Positions 32,565 to 42,764 of a DNA stretch of 64,000 nt are shown in pieces (the first letter of the stretch is position 1; every line of letters starts with the position of its first letter). The stretch spans positions 39,137,501 through 39,201,500 of the forward strand of contig JAEOAD010000015.1 of the NCBI GenBank assembly GCA_036365145.1, written 5' to 3'. Under the pieces are notes generated by a model that worked only from the letters and a program-made list of their open reading frames with translations, had not been told where the DNA came from and searched no databases. Both the position numbers and the translations under genes were made by a program. The stretch comes from Orientallactaga sibirica (taxonomy: Eukaryota > Chordata > Mammalia > Rodentia > Dipodidae).

Positions 32565-33035
32565 CCATTCCCTGAGCATCAACTGTGTTCCTGGCCCAGG
32601 CAACAGAGATATGGGGACATCATGGGCTGGTGTGGCAAGAAATGCAATAAAGAACATACAGATGGGGCTGGAAAGATGGCTTAGTAGTTAAGCACTAGCT
32701 TGTGAAGCCTAAGGACCCCGGTTTAAGGCTCTATTCCCCAGGACCCACATAAGCTAGATGCACAAGGTGGCACATGCATCTGGAGTTCGTTTGCAGTGGC
32801 TAGAGATCCTGGTGTACCCATTCCCTCCGTCCCCCTCCCTCCCTCCCTCCCTCCCTACCTGTCTCCCTTCCTCCCTCTCTTTTTCTCTGTCTATTGCTCT
32901 CAAATAAATAAATAAAATGAAAAAAGAAAACATACAGGTGATGGCCAGATCAAATGCAGACTGCTCAGAGGAGGGAACATTTGGGTAGGACCTTAAAGAG
33001 TAAGTAGGAATTTGCCAAAATCATGGGGGGAAGGA
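32565..33035 (+). repeat. Ancient interspersed repeat, interrupted by a SINE
   Basis: Left part: CCCTGAGCATCAACTGTGTTCCTGGCCCAGG ... AGAGATATGGGG. Right part: CAGAGGAGGGAACATTTGGGTAGGACCTTAAAGAGTAAGTAGGAATTTGCC. Both belong to the old family at 3180 and 34590. The SINE at 32664-32925 separates them. Confidence 0.5.
32664..32925 (+). repeat. ID-like SINE with a CCCT-rich tail
   Basis: Complete copy (GGGGCTGGAAAGATGGCTTAG ... CAAATAAATAAATAAAATG). The pyrimidine segment has expanded to (CCCT)n at 32823-32860. Imperfect duplications AGAACATACAGATG (32651-32664) and GAAAACATACAGGTG (32926-32940) flank it. Confidence 0.9.
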
Positions 33036-33044
33036 AGAGTATCT

Positions 33045-33196
33045 TTATTTTTTTGCTTTTGTTTTTTGAGGTAGGGTTTCACTCTAGCCCAGGCTGACCT
33101 GGAACTCACTATGTACTTTCATGGTGACCTTGAACTCCTACCTCTCCTCTGCCTCCTAAGTATTGGGATTAAAGGATTGTGCCACTTTCCTGACTT
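33045..33196 (-). repeat. B1 SINE
   Basis: Inverted B1: TTTTTGAGGTAGGGTTTCAC, TAGCCCAGGCTGACCTGGAAC, TCCTAAGTATTGGGATTAAAGG. Immediately followed by the SINE below. Confidence 0.9.
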
Positions 33197-33202
33197 ATGT
33201 TT

Positions 33203-33423
33203 CTTTTTTTTAAAAAAAAAAATTTTATTTATTGTAAGCAGAGAGAGAAATAGAAAGAAAAGAGCAAGTATGATCATACCAGGGCCTCCTGCCACTGCAA
33301 ATGAACTCCAGACATATGTGCCACTTTGTGTATCTGGCTTTATGTGGGTACTGAAGAATCAAACCCAGGCCATTAGCCTTTGTAAGCAAGTGCCTTTAAC
33401 CACTGAACCATCTCTCCAGCCCC
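33203..33423 (-). repeat. ID-like SINE
   Basis: Inverted copy ending ACCATCTCTCCAGCCCCC, with an A/T-rich tail at 33208-33231. A possible short duplication TATGTTTCT occurs at 33197-33204 and 33430-33438. Confidence 0.88.
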
Positions 33424-33544
33424 CAGAGAGTATGTTTCTATAGCACCTGACTTATTTACTTCCAAAATCCCTCTTGCTCTTCAAGGATCTGGTCTCAGCA
33501 AGCTGGGACTTAGAATATGTAAATGTTTAGCCCTGAAAGTCTCT

Positions 33545-33665
33545 TTAAGTATTATTCCCATTTTCTGATAGAGATAACTGAGGCCCACAGAGGGAAAGGG
33601 ACTTCCCAAGGTCATGAACAGGGATCAGTACACAGTCTAAAACCCGAGTCTCTGGATATCCAGTC
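33545..33665 (-). repeat. MIR fragment
   Basis: CCCATTTTCTGATAGAGATAACTGAGGCCCACAGAGGGAAAGGGACTTCCCAAGGTCATG is a clear inverted MIR core. Confidence 0.8.
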
Positions 33666-33879
33666 TACAGCTCCCACCATAGTAACACACCTCCTTTTCC
33701 TCTTCCAACCACCCTCTGGCCCAACCAACTGTCCCATCCCACCCAGCCAGACTGAAGACAAGTTTTATAAGGAGGGGAAGGATTGGAGGGGCAGAGAGCA
33801 CCGAGAGCATTTAACCCCACCATGTTTTCATACTTGGGATCTAAAAACACGATTTCCTCAGCAAAGAAGCTTAGCGTTA

Positions 33880-34330
33880 AGCGGAAAATCGGCTTGGAAG
33901 GATGTGATATCATTTATAACAGTACATTAAATGCAAGCTGAGAACCTGATATATTTTAGGAACATTCAGCACACTCTAGACTAATAAACATTTTACAATA
34001 TTATTGCACATGTTCGTTTCACTTTGTCCAAATAACCATTCCCTTCACATCTAATAAGTCTGTTTGACACATAAGTGGTCTTGGGCAAACACCTCAGAGG
34101 CCTTGTTTTTCTGTGCATTGATCATTTATTTGTGTAGCCCGCCGGGACAGTGACTAATGATTTTGAGGGTTGAAATGTCCTCAAACATCGCCTTTCCCTC
34201 CCTGCCTGTTATCACATAAATGTAAAATAATTTCATCCTGGCCCCCAGAAAGTATTGTTTCTCACATATGAAAAATGCCTGTCCCTCCTCTGGCTGGCAT
34301 AGCATCAATCAGTTTAAAACAATATTTGGA
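33880..34330. promoter_or_regulatory. Candidate conserved non-coding element
   Basis: Repeat-free AT-rich block of about 450 bp. It holds words such as ATCATTTATAACAGTAC, CTAATAAACATTTTACAATATTATTG, GATCATTTATTTGTGTAG, ATAAATGTAAAATAATTTC and CATCAATCAGTTTAAAACAATATTTG (forkhead, HOX/PBX and homeodomain-like), plus retained CpGs (AGCGTTAAGCGG, TAGCCCGCCGGG). Enhancer role is inferred. Confidence 0.42.
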
Positions 34331-34589
34331 GGAGCCTTGGTCTGCGGGTCCTCCAGCAAGCTCTTGAGGTCCCCAGGAGACAGGCCCCAAATGCCACTTA
34401 CTGGGGAATTTCCAAACAAACGTGCCATGACCACGGCAGTAACCCAGAAGCCTGGACCCCTATGTGGGGTGAGTCCTGCCCCTCCAAGGTTCAGAGAGCC
34501 TCGATTGCTGCCCACCACTCCTCTCAGCCCAAATACTGTTCACAGGCGCTTCTGGGCCCACAGTATCGGACTTGGCTGGGCTGCAAGCA

Positions 34590-35065
34590 AACCCAACGCA
34601 GTCCTGGCCTCCAGGAACTTAGTATCAGAGCAAAGACAATGCTAGTTCAAAGAACATCTGTGTGGGAAATAGAAAAAGGGGCCCACTGGGTGGGCTCAGC
34701 CATCTGAGCCCCTCACTGGAGAGCAGCAATGTACCTTTGTGAGAATTAGAAACAAAGCACTCTTGCCCAGAGCACATGCTGTCCTCCATCAGGCCCATCA
34801 CTTGGTTGGGTATTCGACAATTCTTATGCACTGTATAACCTAAACAAATGTCCAAAGAGGCCACCCGGGTGGAGTGGGGGTGGAGGTCAGTGAGTAACAG
34901 ACAGACACAGGAACAAGTCTATGAAATCCATGTCCCATAAAGGGACAGGTCGTTAGGAGTGGAAGCACAGAGGGAGGATAGGTGATCAGGCAAAAGGCTT
35001 TATGGAGGAAGTGACCTTTGAGCTTGGCCTTGAAGAAAAAGTGAGTGGCAGTCAGAGGAAGAGAA
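34590..35065 (+). repeat. Ancient interspersed repeat
   Basis: GGCCTCCAGGAACTTAGTATC ... GAAGTGACCTTTGAGCTTGGCCTTGAAG gives the clearest copy of the old module seen at 3421, 18601 and 32966. It is diverged and has no coding content. Confidence 0.5.
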
Positions 35066-35072
35066 CAACTAA

Positions 35073-35091
35073 CTGTCTGTCTGTCTGTCTG

Positions 35092-35181
<90 letters not shown>
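35073..35181. repeat. Compound microsatellite (CTGT)n-(CT)n-(CA)n
   Basis: CTGT units from 35073, then CTCTGT repeats, a pure CT run at about 35110-35143 and a CA run to 35180. The CT part is homopurine/homopyrimidine and the CA part is Z-prone. Confidence 0.97.
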
Positions 35182-35184
<3 letters not shown>

Positions 35185-35214
35185 GATTAAGAGCAAGATA
35201 GTTTTTTTTTTTTT

Positions 35215-35640
35215 TCTTGGTAGGTAGTCAGCTAGGGATTGGCCCTGCCCTAGTGAGACCAGAACTCCAGTATGACCCAAGATGTCAATAAGAAGTAGCT
35301 TCTGATACTTCTTTTGGAACTTTTCCTGAGCTTAGCACTGGTGGGCCCTTCCCAAGTCAGCAGTCCTCCTGTACCTAACAACCAACCAATCAAGATCCTT
35401 CATACACATTTGGACTTGACAAAGAGGCCCATCCTCATTGGTTGCCTAGTTTATATAAATGGACCTTCACCAAGCCTCCACATTTCCCAGTTCCCACTAG
35501 GAGAGGAAACTCCACTTGGCTTAGAAGCTTTTCTTCTTTTTATCTCTTAATAAACGTTTTATAATTTTATAATTTATAATTTTTTATAATTTTATAATTT
35601 ACCCTTCTTTGTGTATGTGAGTTTCTCAATTCTTTGCTAA
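35215..35640 (+). mobile_element. Candidate solo LTR with CCAAT, TATA and polyA signals
   Basis: Ordered signals in 120 bp: ATTGG (inverted CCAAT, 35437), TATATAAA (35452-35459) and AATAAA (35549-35554). This spacing is typical of a retroviral U3-R. TATA box and polyA signal are 90 bp apart. A TTTTATAATT-type short tandem follows (35555-35600). Ends and target duplications were not identified, so a unique promoter-like sequence remains possible. Confidence 0.35.
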
Positions 35641-35644
35641 ATAT

Positions 35645-36060
35645 GGACAAGGACTGGGGACTTGGAGTCACTGGCTTGGAGTTCTAAGCTCACCCAGAGC
35701 CCAGGCTCTCTCCTGTAACACCTCAGTAGAACAGAAGTAAGAGCCTGCTCTTGATCTTGAGGCAAGAAACCTGGCATTTGGAAACTGCTCATGAGAAAGA
35801 AAAGCAGCAGGAAAGACAAGAAATGAATGCTTATTGAGTGAATATGTGGGTATCTGGCTGGATGGACAGACAGAGGGCAGGTAAAAACCAGGTTAAGAAG
35901 TCTGGGGTTTTGGAATGCCTTACTGAGGAAAGTGTGCCATTACTCCACAAGTGAGAACTACATTTCAGACAATCACTCACCTAACAAAGTAAGTCCAGAT
36001 GCCCAGGGGAAGCACCCCGCATGCAGTCAGGAAAAGGGAGGCGATAAAGCCATGCTTCTG
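35645..36060. other. Unassigned stretch
   Basis: Short GAATGAATGC-like words near 35820-35850 suggest a decayed tetranucleotide or MIR 3' end. The 96-codon frame at 35932-36222 includes MIR sequence. Confidence 0.35.
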
Positions 36061-36064
36061 AGCA

Positions 36065-36180
36065 CCCATAGCTCTATTAGGGTTGATTCTCAACTGAGCC
36101 TTGAGAAATTGAGGCCCAGAGAAATGATTTGTCTGAGGTCCCTTGTCTGGCAGAGCACCGAGTTAACACAACTACCTAGC
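36065..36180 (-). repeat. MIR fragment
   Basis: GAGAAATTGAGGCCCAGAGAAATGATTTGTCTGAGGTCCC is an inverted MIR core. Confidence 0.65.
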
Positions 36181-36345
36181 TCTACTTTGTGCCTACAGTG
36201 GCACATCTCATTGGTGGCCTGAAACTGGACTTTCTCAACCCACATGCTCAAGGAGCCCAGCATTAGTGTGTGCTCAGAGTGGCTTAGCACTGATCCAGCT
36301 GACTTACTCAGGCCATGCTGGATCCAAAGCTTCATCTATCTGCGT

Positions 36346-36417
36346 ACCCACTCATCCACCTATCCATCCATCTACTTGCCTACCTATTTGCTTTTCGAGT
36401 GGGGTGGATGAGTGGGT
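36346..36417. repeat. Inverted repeat in tetranucleotide-like DNA
   Basis: ACCCACTCATCCAC (36346-36359) is the exact reverse complement of GTGGATGAGTGGGT (36404-36417), with a 44-base spacer. The left side is CCAT/CCAC-rich and the right side GGAT/GGGT-rich, so two opposite-strand tetranucleotide tracts face each other. Confidence 0.8.
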
Positions 36418-36429
36418 GGGTAGATAGAT

Positions 36430-37214
36430 GGACAACCAGATCTCCTCACTTATGGGAAACAAACTTTGGGCTTGCCTCCTTCATCATCAAGAAGAGTCTT
36501 CTAAGCTAGACAAACAGAAAATCTAATCTTAAACACTGAGCTCTGGAGGGCGGTGGTGACAATAATAACGAGCAGGTGCACAGACCTGCACATTGATTCA
36601 TGCAAGTGCACAGAGGAAAAGCCATGTGGGACATCAACATGCAGGCTGAAGTTCAGACACAACAAAGTTAAAGAGAATGTTGAACACAGACTTAGGGGGC
36701 TTGGTCTGTGTCAGGAGACAGATGGGAACTGGAGAAGGACTCCATGGGAATGATGAGGAGCCATCAACATCAGAGCCTTCTGAGTAAACCTGGGAGTCTA
36801 CACATTGATCTTAGGAGTTCCTCTCTGCCCATTCTGAAAGGCTGACTAGAAAAGTGAGAGTCCCCAGACTTGGGATCACATTCTGGGGCAGAGGTAGGTA
36901 TTAGCAGAGAGTGAAGCCTGGTCACCCAAAATATTAACCCACTTCTATATTTTCTGTTCTGTCTCAGCCCTGCTAGTCCTCAGCCCCTCTAACTCTGCTT
37001 CAGTATGGATGGACAGTCTGTGTCCATAGGGCTGAAAAATCCAGTCTGATAAACTGAGTCCAAGACACCCCTGCCACAGCCTTCAAGCAGGTGAAGATAG
37101 ACACAGATGAATAGGGACCACAGACCAGAGGGCCAATCACATAAATCACTTCTGAATTTGTCCTTACTATATCTATGTACCAATCAGAGGAAAAACTGCC
37201 AGAAGACATGTAGA
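36430..37214. other. Unassigned stretch
   Basis: No recognised repeat or exon. The frames at 36553-36753 and 36989-37218 have no known domain. Confidence 0.35.
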
Positions 37215-37225
37215 ACAAAAGATTT

Positions 37226-37437
37226 TTCTTTAAAATTTATTTATTTATTTATTTATTTGTTTGTTTGTTTAAGAGAGAGAAATTATGGGCACACCAGGGT
37301 CTCTTGCCCCTACAAACAAACTCTAGACACATGTGTCATTTGTGTGTCTGACTTTAGGTAGGTAACTGAGGAATAAAATCTGGACCAGCAGGTTTTGCAG
37401 GCCAACACCTCTAACACCTGAGCCATCTCCCCAGCCC
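37226..37437 (-). repeat. ID-like SINE, diverged
   Basis: Inverted copy with (TTTA)n(TTTG)n tail at 37233-37270. The repeat ACAAAAGATTT flanks it at 37215-37225 and 37441-37451. Confidence 0.88.
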
Positions 37438-38151
37438 CATACAAAAGATTTCTTACAGGACTAGTGCTGTGGCACTGGGAGTCGGGGAGATATCCTGCCC
37501 CACTTCTACGAGGCCCTCAGAGTAGTCAGTTCCCGAAGGAAAGATCAGTGAGATATGGAAGGAAGGACAAGAGAACCTTTGAGGATTCTCCCCATGTTAG
37601 CTCCTCAACTCCAAGAACTGATGTTCTCTGAGAGGAGCTGGAACCTGGTGCCATGGAAGCCACACACATACACCCAGCCTAGGACTCAGGGGTCCTGGAA
37701 AAACAGATGAGGAAGAAGCTGGAGGATCATGGCCACCACCTGGCACTGCAGTTGGAACACTGTCCTCCAGGTATGACACCAGCCATTGCCATCTTCAAGT
37801 CAGAACAGCTGGGATTAGCTGCACTGATGACATCCTCATGAGATTGGATCTGTTAATAGTCCCTCAAAGAAGGCGAGGGTGGAGAAGGTCATCAGATTCC
37901 AGCCACTGATTCCCCCCTTCACCCTCCCCAAGCTGCAAGTGATCTTGCCCCAACTGCATGGGATTGTGGGATGTGCCACAGTGTAGAGCAAGTGGGAGAT
38001 TAACTGAAAGGGGGAACTCCATCTATGTAGCTTTGGGGAGGTCATCACCCATGCTCAAGTGAGACTTTTTGGTGATGCAGCTCTCTTGAGGTCACCCATA
38101 CTCCTATAGCTCCTCGCCCATGCTCCTGTAAGTAACTCCCAACACACGCTC

Positions 38152-38542
38152 TGTAGCAGACAGCTTCAGGTTCGCTGAGATGAACTTTCAGACCAGGCAC
38201 AGTTATGGAGGAAGGGATATTATTTATTGAAGCTTACAGATCCAGGGGGGAAGTGCCATAAAGGCAGGAAAAGCGGCCTGCTCTTCACAGGGCCAAACAG
38301 AGAGAGAGAAAGCCAACCAGCCACCACAGCACACAGAGCAAAACTACTGCCAAAAGGTCACAGAGCACACTTCAGACACTCCTGCTAGGCACATTTGCAT
38401 ATCTTTACAATGGAATCTCAAACCATCACCACACCTTAAGACCGGCCCCCAGTGACCTTGCCTCTAGCAAGGTGATTGCAGATGCAAACTTTAACTAGTA
38501 AAACACTGAATATATTGGGGGACATATATTCAAACTACCACA
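38152..38542 (-). mobile_element. ERVL-MaLR solo LTR with target duplication
   Basis: Minus-strand LTR starting TGTGGTAGTTTGAATATATG and ending in CA (TG at 38152 on the plus strand). The 5-bp direct repeat CGCTC flanks it exactly (38147-38151, 38543-38547), which is the hallmark of integrase-mediated ERVL insertion. No internal viral sequence is present. Confidence 0.88.
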
Positions 38543-38616
38543 CGCTCCTATAAGTAAGCCCAAGAAACTCATTGATCCACTCGAATGCAGTCATTATTTG
38601 TCTGGTATTGCTGCCC

Positions 38617-39002
38617 TGCAATGGTTAATCTTGCTTGTCAGCTGATGGGATTTAGAATTGCCATGGAAACAAACTTCTAGGCATGCCTTGAGGGAGTTTC
38701 TAGGTTAGGTTACTTGAGGTGGGAGGTCCAACCCAAAATGTGGGTGACACCATTCACATCCCTTGGGCTGGCCTCCTACGCTGATTATTAAAAAGGAGAA
38801 AGTGAGCTGAGCCACCGGCATTGATTTTGGTCTGCTTCTTGGCTGCAGAACGAATGTGATCAGCAACTTCGCCCTCCTGCGGCTATTCCTCCTGCTACAA
38901 TGGACTGAACCCTAGAACTGTGAGCCCAAACCCTTCCTGCCTGCTTTCCTTGAGTAGTTCTTGTCAGGTACTTGACCACAGCAATGAGAAAAGTAACTAA
39001 CA
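38617..39002 (+). mobile_element. ERVL-MaLR solo LTR, plus orientation
   Basis: Starts TGCAATGGTTAATCTTGCTTG, contains CCTAGAACTGTGAGCCCAAAC and ends CCACAGCAATGAGAAAAGTAACTAACA, as in rodent MT/ORR LTRs. TGCCC precedes it (38612-38616) and recurs two bases after its end (39005-39009). It lies within the old element above. Confidence 0.82.
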
Positions 39003-39079
39003 TGTGCCCCATTTAGAATTAATAGACATCAGTTCATGTCTTCTTGGGAAAAGTTAATGCAACCCTTGGTGCCCAGACA

Positions 39080-39605
39080 CGGATAAACAGACCCAAAGAT
39101 GAATTTGGGAGCAGCAGTTACATCACCCCTGCTATGCTTGATGCCGCTAAAACTATGCCATCTGAGCAGGGAGCATCTGTGAGGACAACCTTGTTCAACC
39201 TGTCCTCCCCACGCGGGATGGAATGCATGCCTTCTTGCTGTGTAGCAAGGGCAGTGTCACTGCTATAGATGATGAGATGTGCCACTGAGGCTGAGCGATG
39301 AGCCTGGGGGGGGCATCCTTCTCTACGTCTAAGAGGGTGGCATGCCTCCTTATGAATGTGGCCCACCAAGGGAGCATGATGATGCTTCAGAAATACAGAA
39401 TAAGATACAATCCCTAAATGTAGCACATATGGAATAGGATTGTAAGGAAGTTGCCCCTGCTGTGGATGATAAGATATGCATCAGAGGTTGATCTGTCTGC
39501 CCAGAAATGACGGGTCAATGTAGGGAAGGACTCACAAGAAGGAAAAGCACGCAGGTGGCATACTCTGATTCGGCAGGTAAGTTGGATAAAGAAGAGGGTG
39601 CAGTG
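39080..39605. other. Unassigned stretch with a loose internal duplication
   Basis: GTCACTGCTATAGATGATGAGATGTGCCACTGAGG (39255-39290) resembles CCCTGCTGTGGATGATAAGATATGCATCAGAGG (39456-39488). This suggests an old repeat. TTGGTGCCCAGACACGG at 39067-39083 could recall an ERVL/MaLR primer-binding site, but the context favours an L1-type element. Confidence 0.35.
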
Positions 39606-39628
39606 TAGGTAATGGCTTGCCATTTCTT

Positions 39629-39892
39629 TTTTTAAATATATATATTTTTTGGAGAGAGACAGAGAGAGGGATAGGAAGACAGATAGAGATAGGCACCTCA
39701 GCAGCCTCTCAGCTACTGTGAACGAAATCCAGATGCATGTGCCCCCTTGTGGTCAAGTGCGGCATTGCACCCTTGTGTCACTTTGCATTTGGCTAAATGT
39801 GGGACCTGGAGATTGGAACTGCTGGAGATTGGAACCAGAGTTCTTAGGCTTAGGAGGCAGGCGCCTTAACCACTAAGCCATCTCTCCAGCCC
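39629..39892 (-). repeat. ID-like SINE, long variant
   Basis: Inverted long-variant copy (GGAGAGAGACAGAGAGAGGG ... AAGCCATCTCTCCAGCCC) with a small internal duplication GGAGATTGGAAC (39810-39821, 39824-39835). It forms one unit with the next SINE. Confidence 0.9.
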
Positions 39893-40052
39893 TAAAAAAT
39901 ATTTTTTGTATTTATTTGAGAGACACAGAGAGAGAATGGGTGCACCAAGGCCTCCAACCACTACGAATGAAATCCAGACACATGAGCCACTTTGTGTATC
40001 TGAGTTGCATGGGCCCTGGAGAATTGAAACTGGGTCCTTTGGCTTTCCAGGC
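39893..40052 (-). repeat. ID-like SINE, 5'-truncated
   Basis: Inverted short-variant copy lacking its head. ATGGCTTGCCATTTCTT lies at 39612-39628 and 40053-40069, so both SINEs are bracketed by one 17-base duplication. Confidence 0.9.
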
Positions 40053-40074
40053 ATGGCTTGCCATTTCTTATGGC

Positions 40075-41590
40075 TGGAGTGGGACACACAAGGAAGAGGT
40101 GATCACAAAATAAATCTGTGCTAAGTAGCCCCTCCTGGGATCCAAAATCATGGAACCCATGGAAAGAACTGAACAATGAAGAGGGAGAAAAACAAGACAG
40201 AAATGAAGGAACTTGATATGAGAGAGATGATGTTTGATGTCCAATTCACTGGGTCAACTAGGGCTGTGTTAAGTGAGAGTTAAGAAGGAAGTCAATCCAG
40301 CAGGGATTGCAGTACTGGTACTAGGGACTTTGTGCCTCTGCTGAGCCCCATGGTGAGTGATCATCTTTACGAGGCAGGAGAGGTTCTGGTGACTGACTGG
40401 TTGGCATGTTAGTCAGGTTTGTAAAGTGCTAATGCAATCAATAAAGGGGTGAGAAAAAGAAAATGCAGATGAAGGGTCTTGGCCAGGATACTCAAAAACA
40501 AATGTAGCAAGATCTGTGCTAAGCTAGACTTCCTAAGGGAAACATTGTGTTTGAGAGGTTCTAACAACAGTTCACTAAAGGGTGAAAGAAGGGCTGAGAA
40601 TCCCCATTGTGCCTACCGCTGTGGAAGAAGGAGATCTTGTGGTATGGAAACTGCCCCAGCTGTTTTCTTGATAGGGAGGTCAAGGTTGCCTGCCGGTAAG
40701 GACCATGCAGAGCAACTAGAGGCCTCACATTGAACTGCAAACTTATCTGTCCCCTACTAAGGAGCAAAATGTTTAAATTTGTATGGATGCTATAGCCAGG
40801 TGTGCTCTGGTTCCTGGTGGATCCCAGAAGCATTTGGGGTGAATAGGCATCATCAGATAGATATGGAGACAGAATGAATGGTGCCAGTGAAAAGAACTGA
40901 GCGTGTCCTAGAGGGGCAGTTCCCCTCACAGAATGCTGTGTGTGCATCTCTCCACTGCAGGTGGGGATTTTTGCCCAGCCTGAGCCCTTCACAGCAGCCA
41001 GGTACGACCTATGAAGATACAGTAGCTACGGAGCCATCTGGAGCCTGTTACACATGGGAAGCCTGCTGGAGCCCAGTGGAAGGTGCGATAGGAGAGAGCA
41101 CAACCCTGTGGTGAACCCCAGCAGTCCAAGCCAGCTCTGCCTAACATCTCCGGGTAGAGAGATGTGCAGCAGCCCCTCAGCAGTGCCCCAAGATGAGGAA
41201 GCAGGAAAGCTAATGGAGAATGATTGTGAATTACACAGTTAAATAAATTAGTGCTCCATCCATGCTATAGTGTCCAACATTGTTTTGAGGAAACAAATAG
41301 AAAAAATAATGGGATCTTTTCGTGCTGTATTGGACCTTGCTAACTTTTTTTTTAGTACCTCCTTTTGCTATTGAATCCCAAGACCAATTGGCTTACTTGG
41401 GAAAAAAAAAAAAAAGCGGTGGGTCTTTAAAGATCCTACCCACCCTCTGTAAAAAGGTTTCATTATATAATGCTTACCTCATAATTTCCATCTCACACTG
41501 AGTGCCTTACAGATTAAGAAAAGCATCTGAAAGACATGCAGGCACCCATGAAGAACCAAGGATGGGAAATCAGCCCACACAGTGGCTGAG
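40075..41590. other. Unassigned stretch, probably old repeat body
   Basis: No coding domain. The 143-codon minus frame at 40561-40992 and 84-codon plus frame at 40479-40733 overlap. Position between two L1-type 3' ends suggests diverged LINE or LTR-internal DNA, but no conserved protein motif is visible. A14 runs lie at 41401-41415 and 41671-41683. Confidence 0.35.
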
Positions 41591-41599
41591 TTCATGGGA

Positions 41600-42733
41600 G
41601 TTTAATAGTTGGGTAAAGCACAGGTGATATCCAACAGGAAATATCCTGCAACAGCCTATACTTATAAAATGTAAAAAAAAAAAAATCAGGTAAATAGCTT
41701 CAATGCAGAAAACACCATGCATGGCTGGGAGAAGGAATGTCCATGAGACATAGGTTTTTGAATGAAAATCCCAGTTCCAGGTGCAGGCTACCTCCCTACA
41801 ACTTGTTGGCCAGAGAGGCCCCTGAGCTCCCCCAAAACAATCTAAGCCATTGACACTGCTATTGGCTGCATGCTAGAACTAGTTGGTAAGACCCTTTTTT
41901 GAAGACATCTCATGCTCTGGTTTTAAGAAACAGAGAAATCAAGCTAGGACTGAGCTGGAAGCTCCTTCCCTGTTGGCAAGTGTTCCAAGTGACAGAAAGT
42001 GCTATGTAAGTTGCTTGGGCAAAACTTCACTAACAGTCCTGCTCAGTTATAAACACCATGGGCTACTCTACCAACATGCCAGGCAAGATGTTCCAACTAG
42101 TGCAATAGAGGTACAATCATTATGGGTACAACCAACAATATTCCAATTGGATTTAAGCCCTAATTCACAGGATAGAACTCATATTTGGTACCGTATGACA
42201 AAAAATCGATTACTGGAGATATGTTCCCCATGTGTGGGGGCTGCTGTCATTTTGTTAAATGAATATAATGTCAGCCAAATTGCAATTGCCTTCTAAATAT
42301 AAGTGTTTCTGCCTATAGATTATCGGTACTATCAGCTTTAGTCAGGGAAGTTTTGCTTTGTTTTCATTTTATTTTGCAGTAGGTGACAGTTACTGCAGAG
42401 TCTCATAACCAGCCAAAGTGTTAACAATAAGTGACTGCTGCTGTGGCATTTCAGTTTAATGTTTACACCCAAATGAGAAAATACAATAAAACATTTGTAT
42501 CACCTCCTCTGAGGCTAAGAGAACATCATGGAAAAGAGAATGGGAAAACATAAAAGTTTAAGGAAGGAGTGGAACATCGTGGAGCACTGTTCTCCAGGCA
42601 TGATATGGCCATTGCCATCCCGAAATCAGAGAAGTTATGCTTATACACACCATGAGACCCTCATAAGATTGGTCTTATTATCCCTCATAGGAGTGTAGAG
42701 ACGTTCATCAGAGCTTCACCTGAGATTCTAGCC

Positions 42734-42764
<31 letters not shown>

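Larger units (their letters stand above)
37740..39075 (+). repeat. Old L1-type 3' end, split by two MaLR LTRs
   Basis: Pieces at 37740-38151, 38543-38616 and 39003-39075 align in order to a second copy at 42560-42930: CTCCAGGTATGACACC / CTCCAGGCATGATATGG, GCCATTGCCATC in both, CTCCTATAAGTAAGCCC / CTCCCATAAGTGAGCCC, and GGGAAAAGTTAATGCAAC / AGGAAAAATTAACACAAC. Both look like older relatives of the L1 3' ends at 19160 and 45085. Confidence 0.6.

Noticed and set aside
35002..35280. Serine/leucine and arginine/glutamate-rich frames
   Set aside because: Produced by the compound CT/CA microsatellite.
39067..39083. TTGGTGCCCAGACACGG as an ERVL/MaLR primer-binding site
   Set aside because: The position just after a possible LTR end is suggestive. 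However, the flanking element shares order with L1-type 3' ends at 41600-42930 and 45075-46140, so a provirus reading is weaker.
41883..42296. 137-codon plus frame in the old L1-type region
   Set aside because: Considered as a retroelement protein remnant, but no reverse transcriptase, gag or other motif could be recognised, and the flanks match L1-type 3' DNA.
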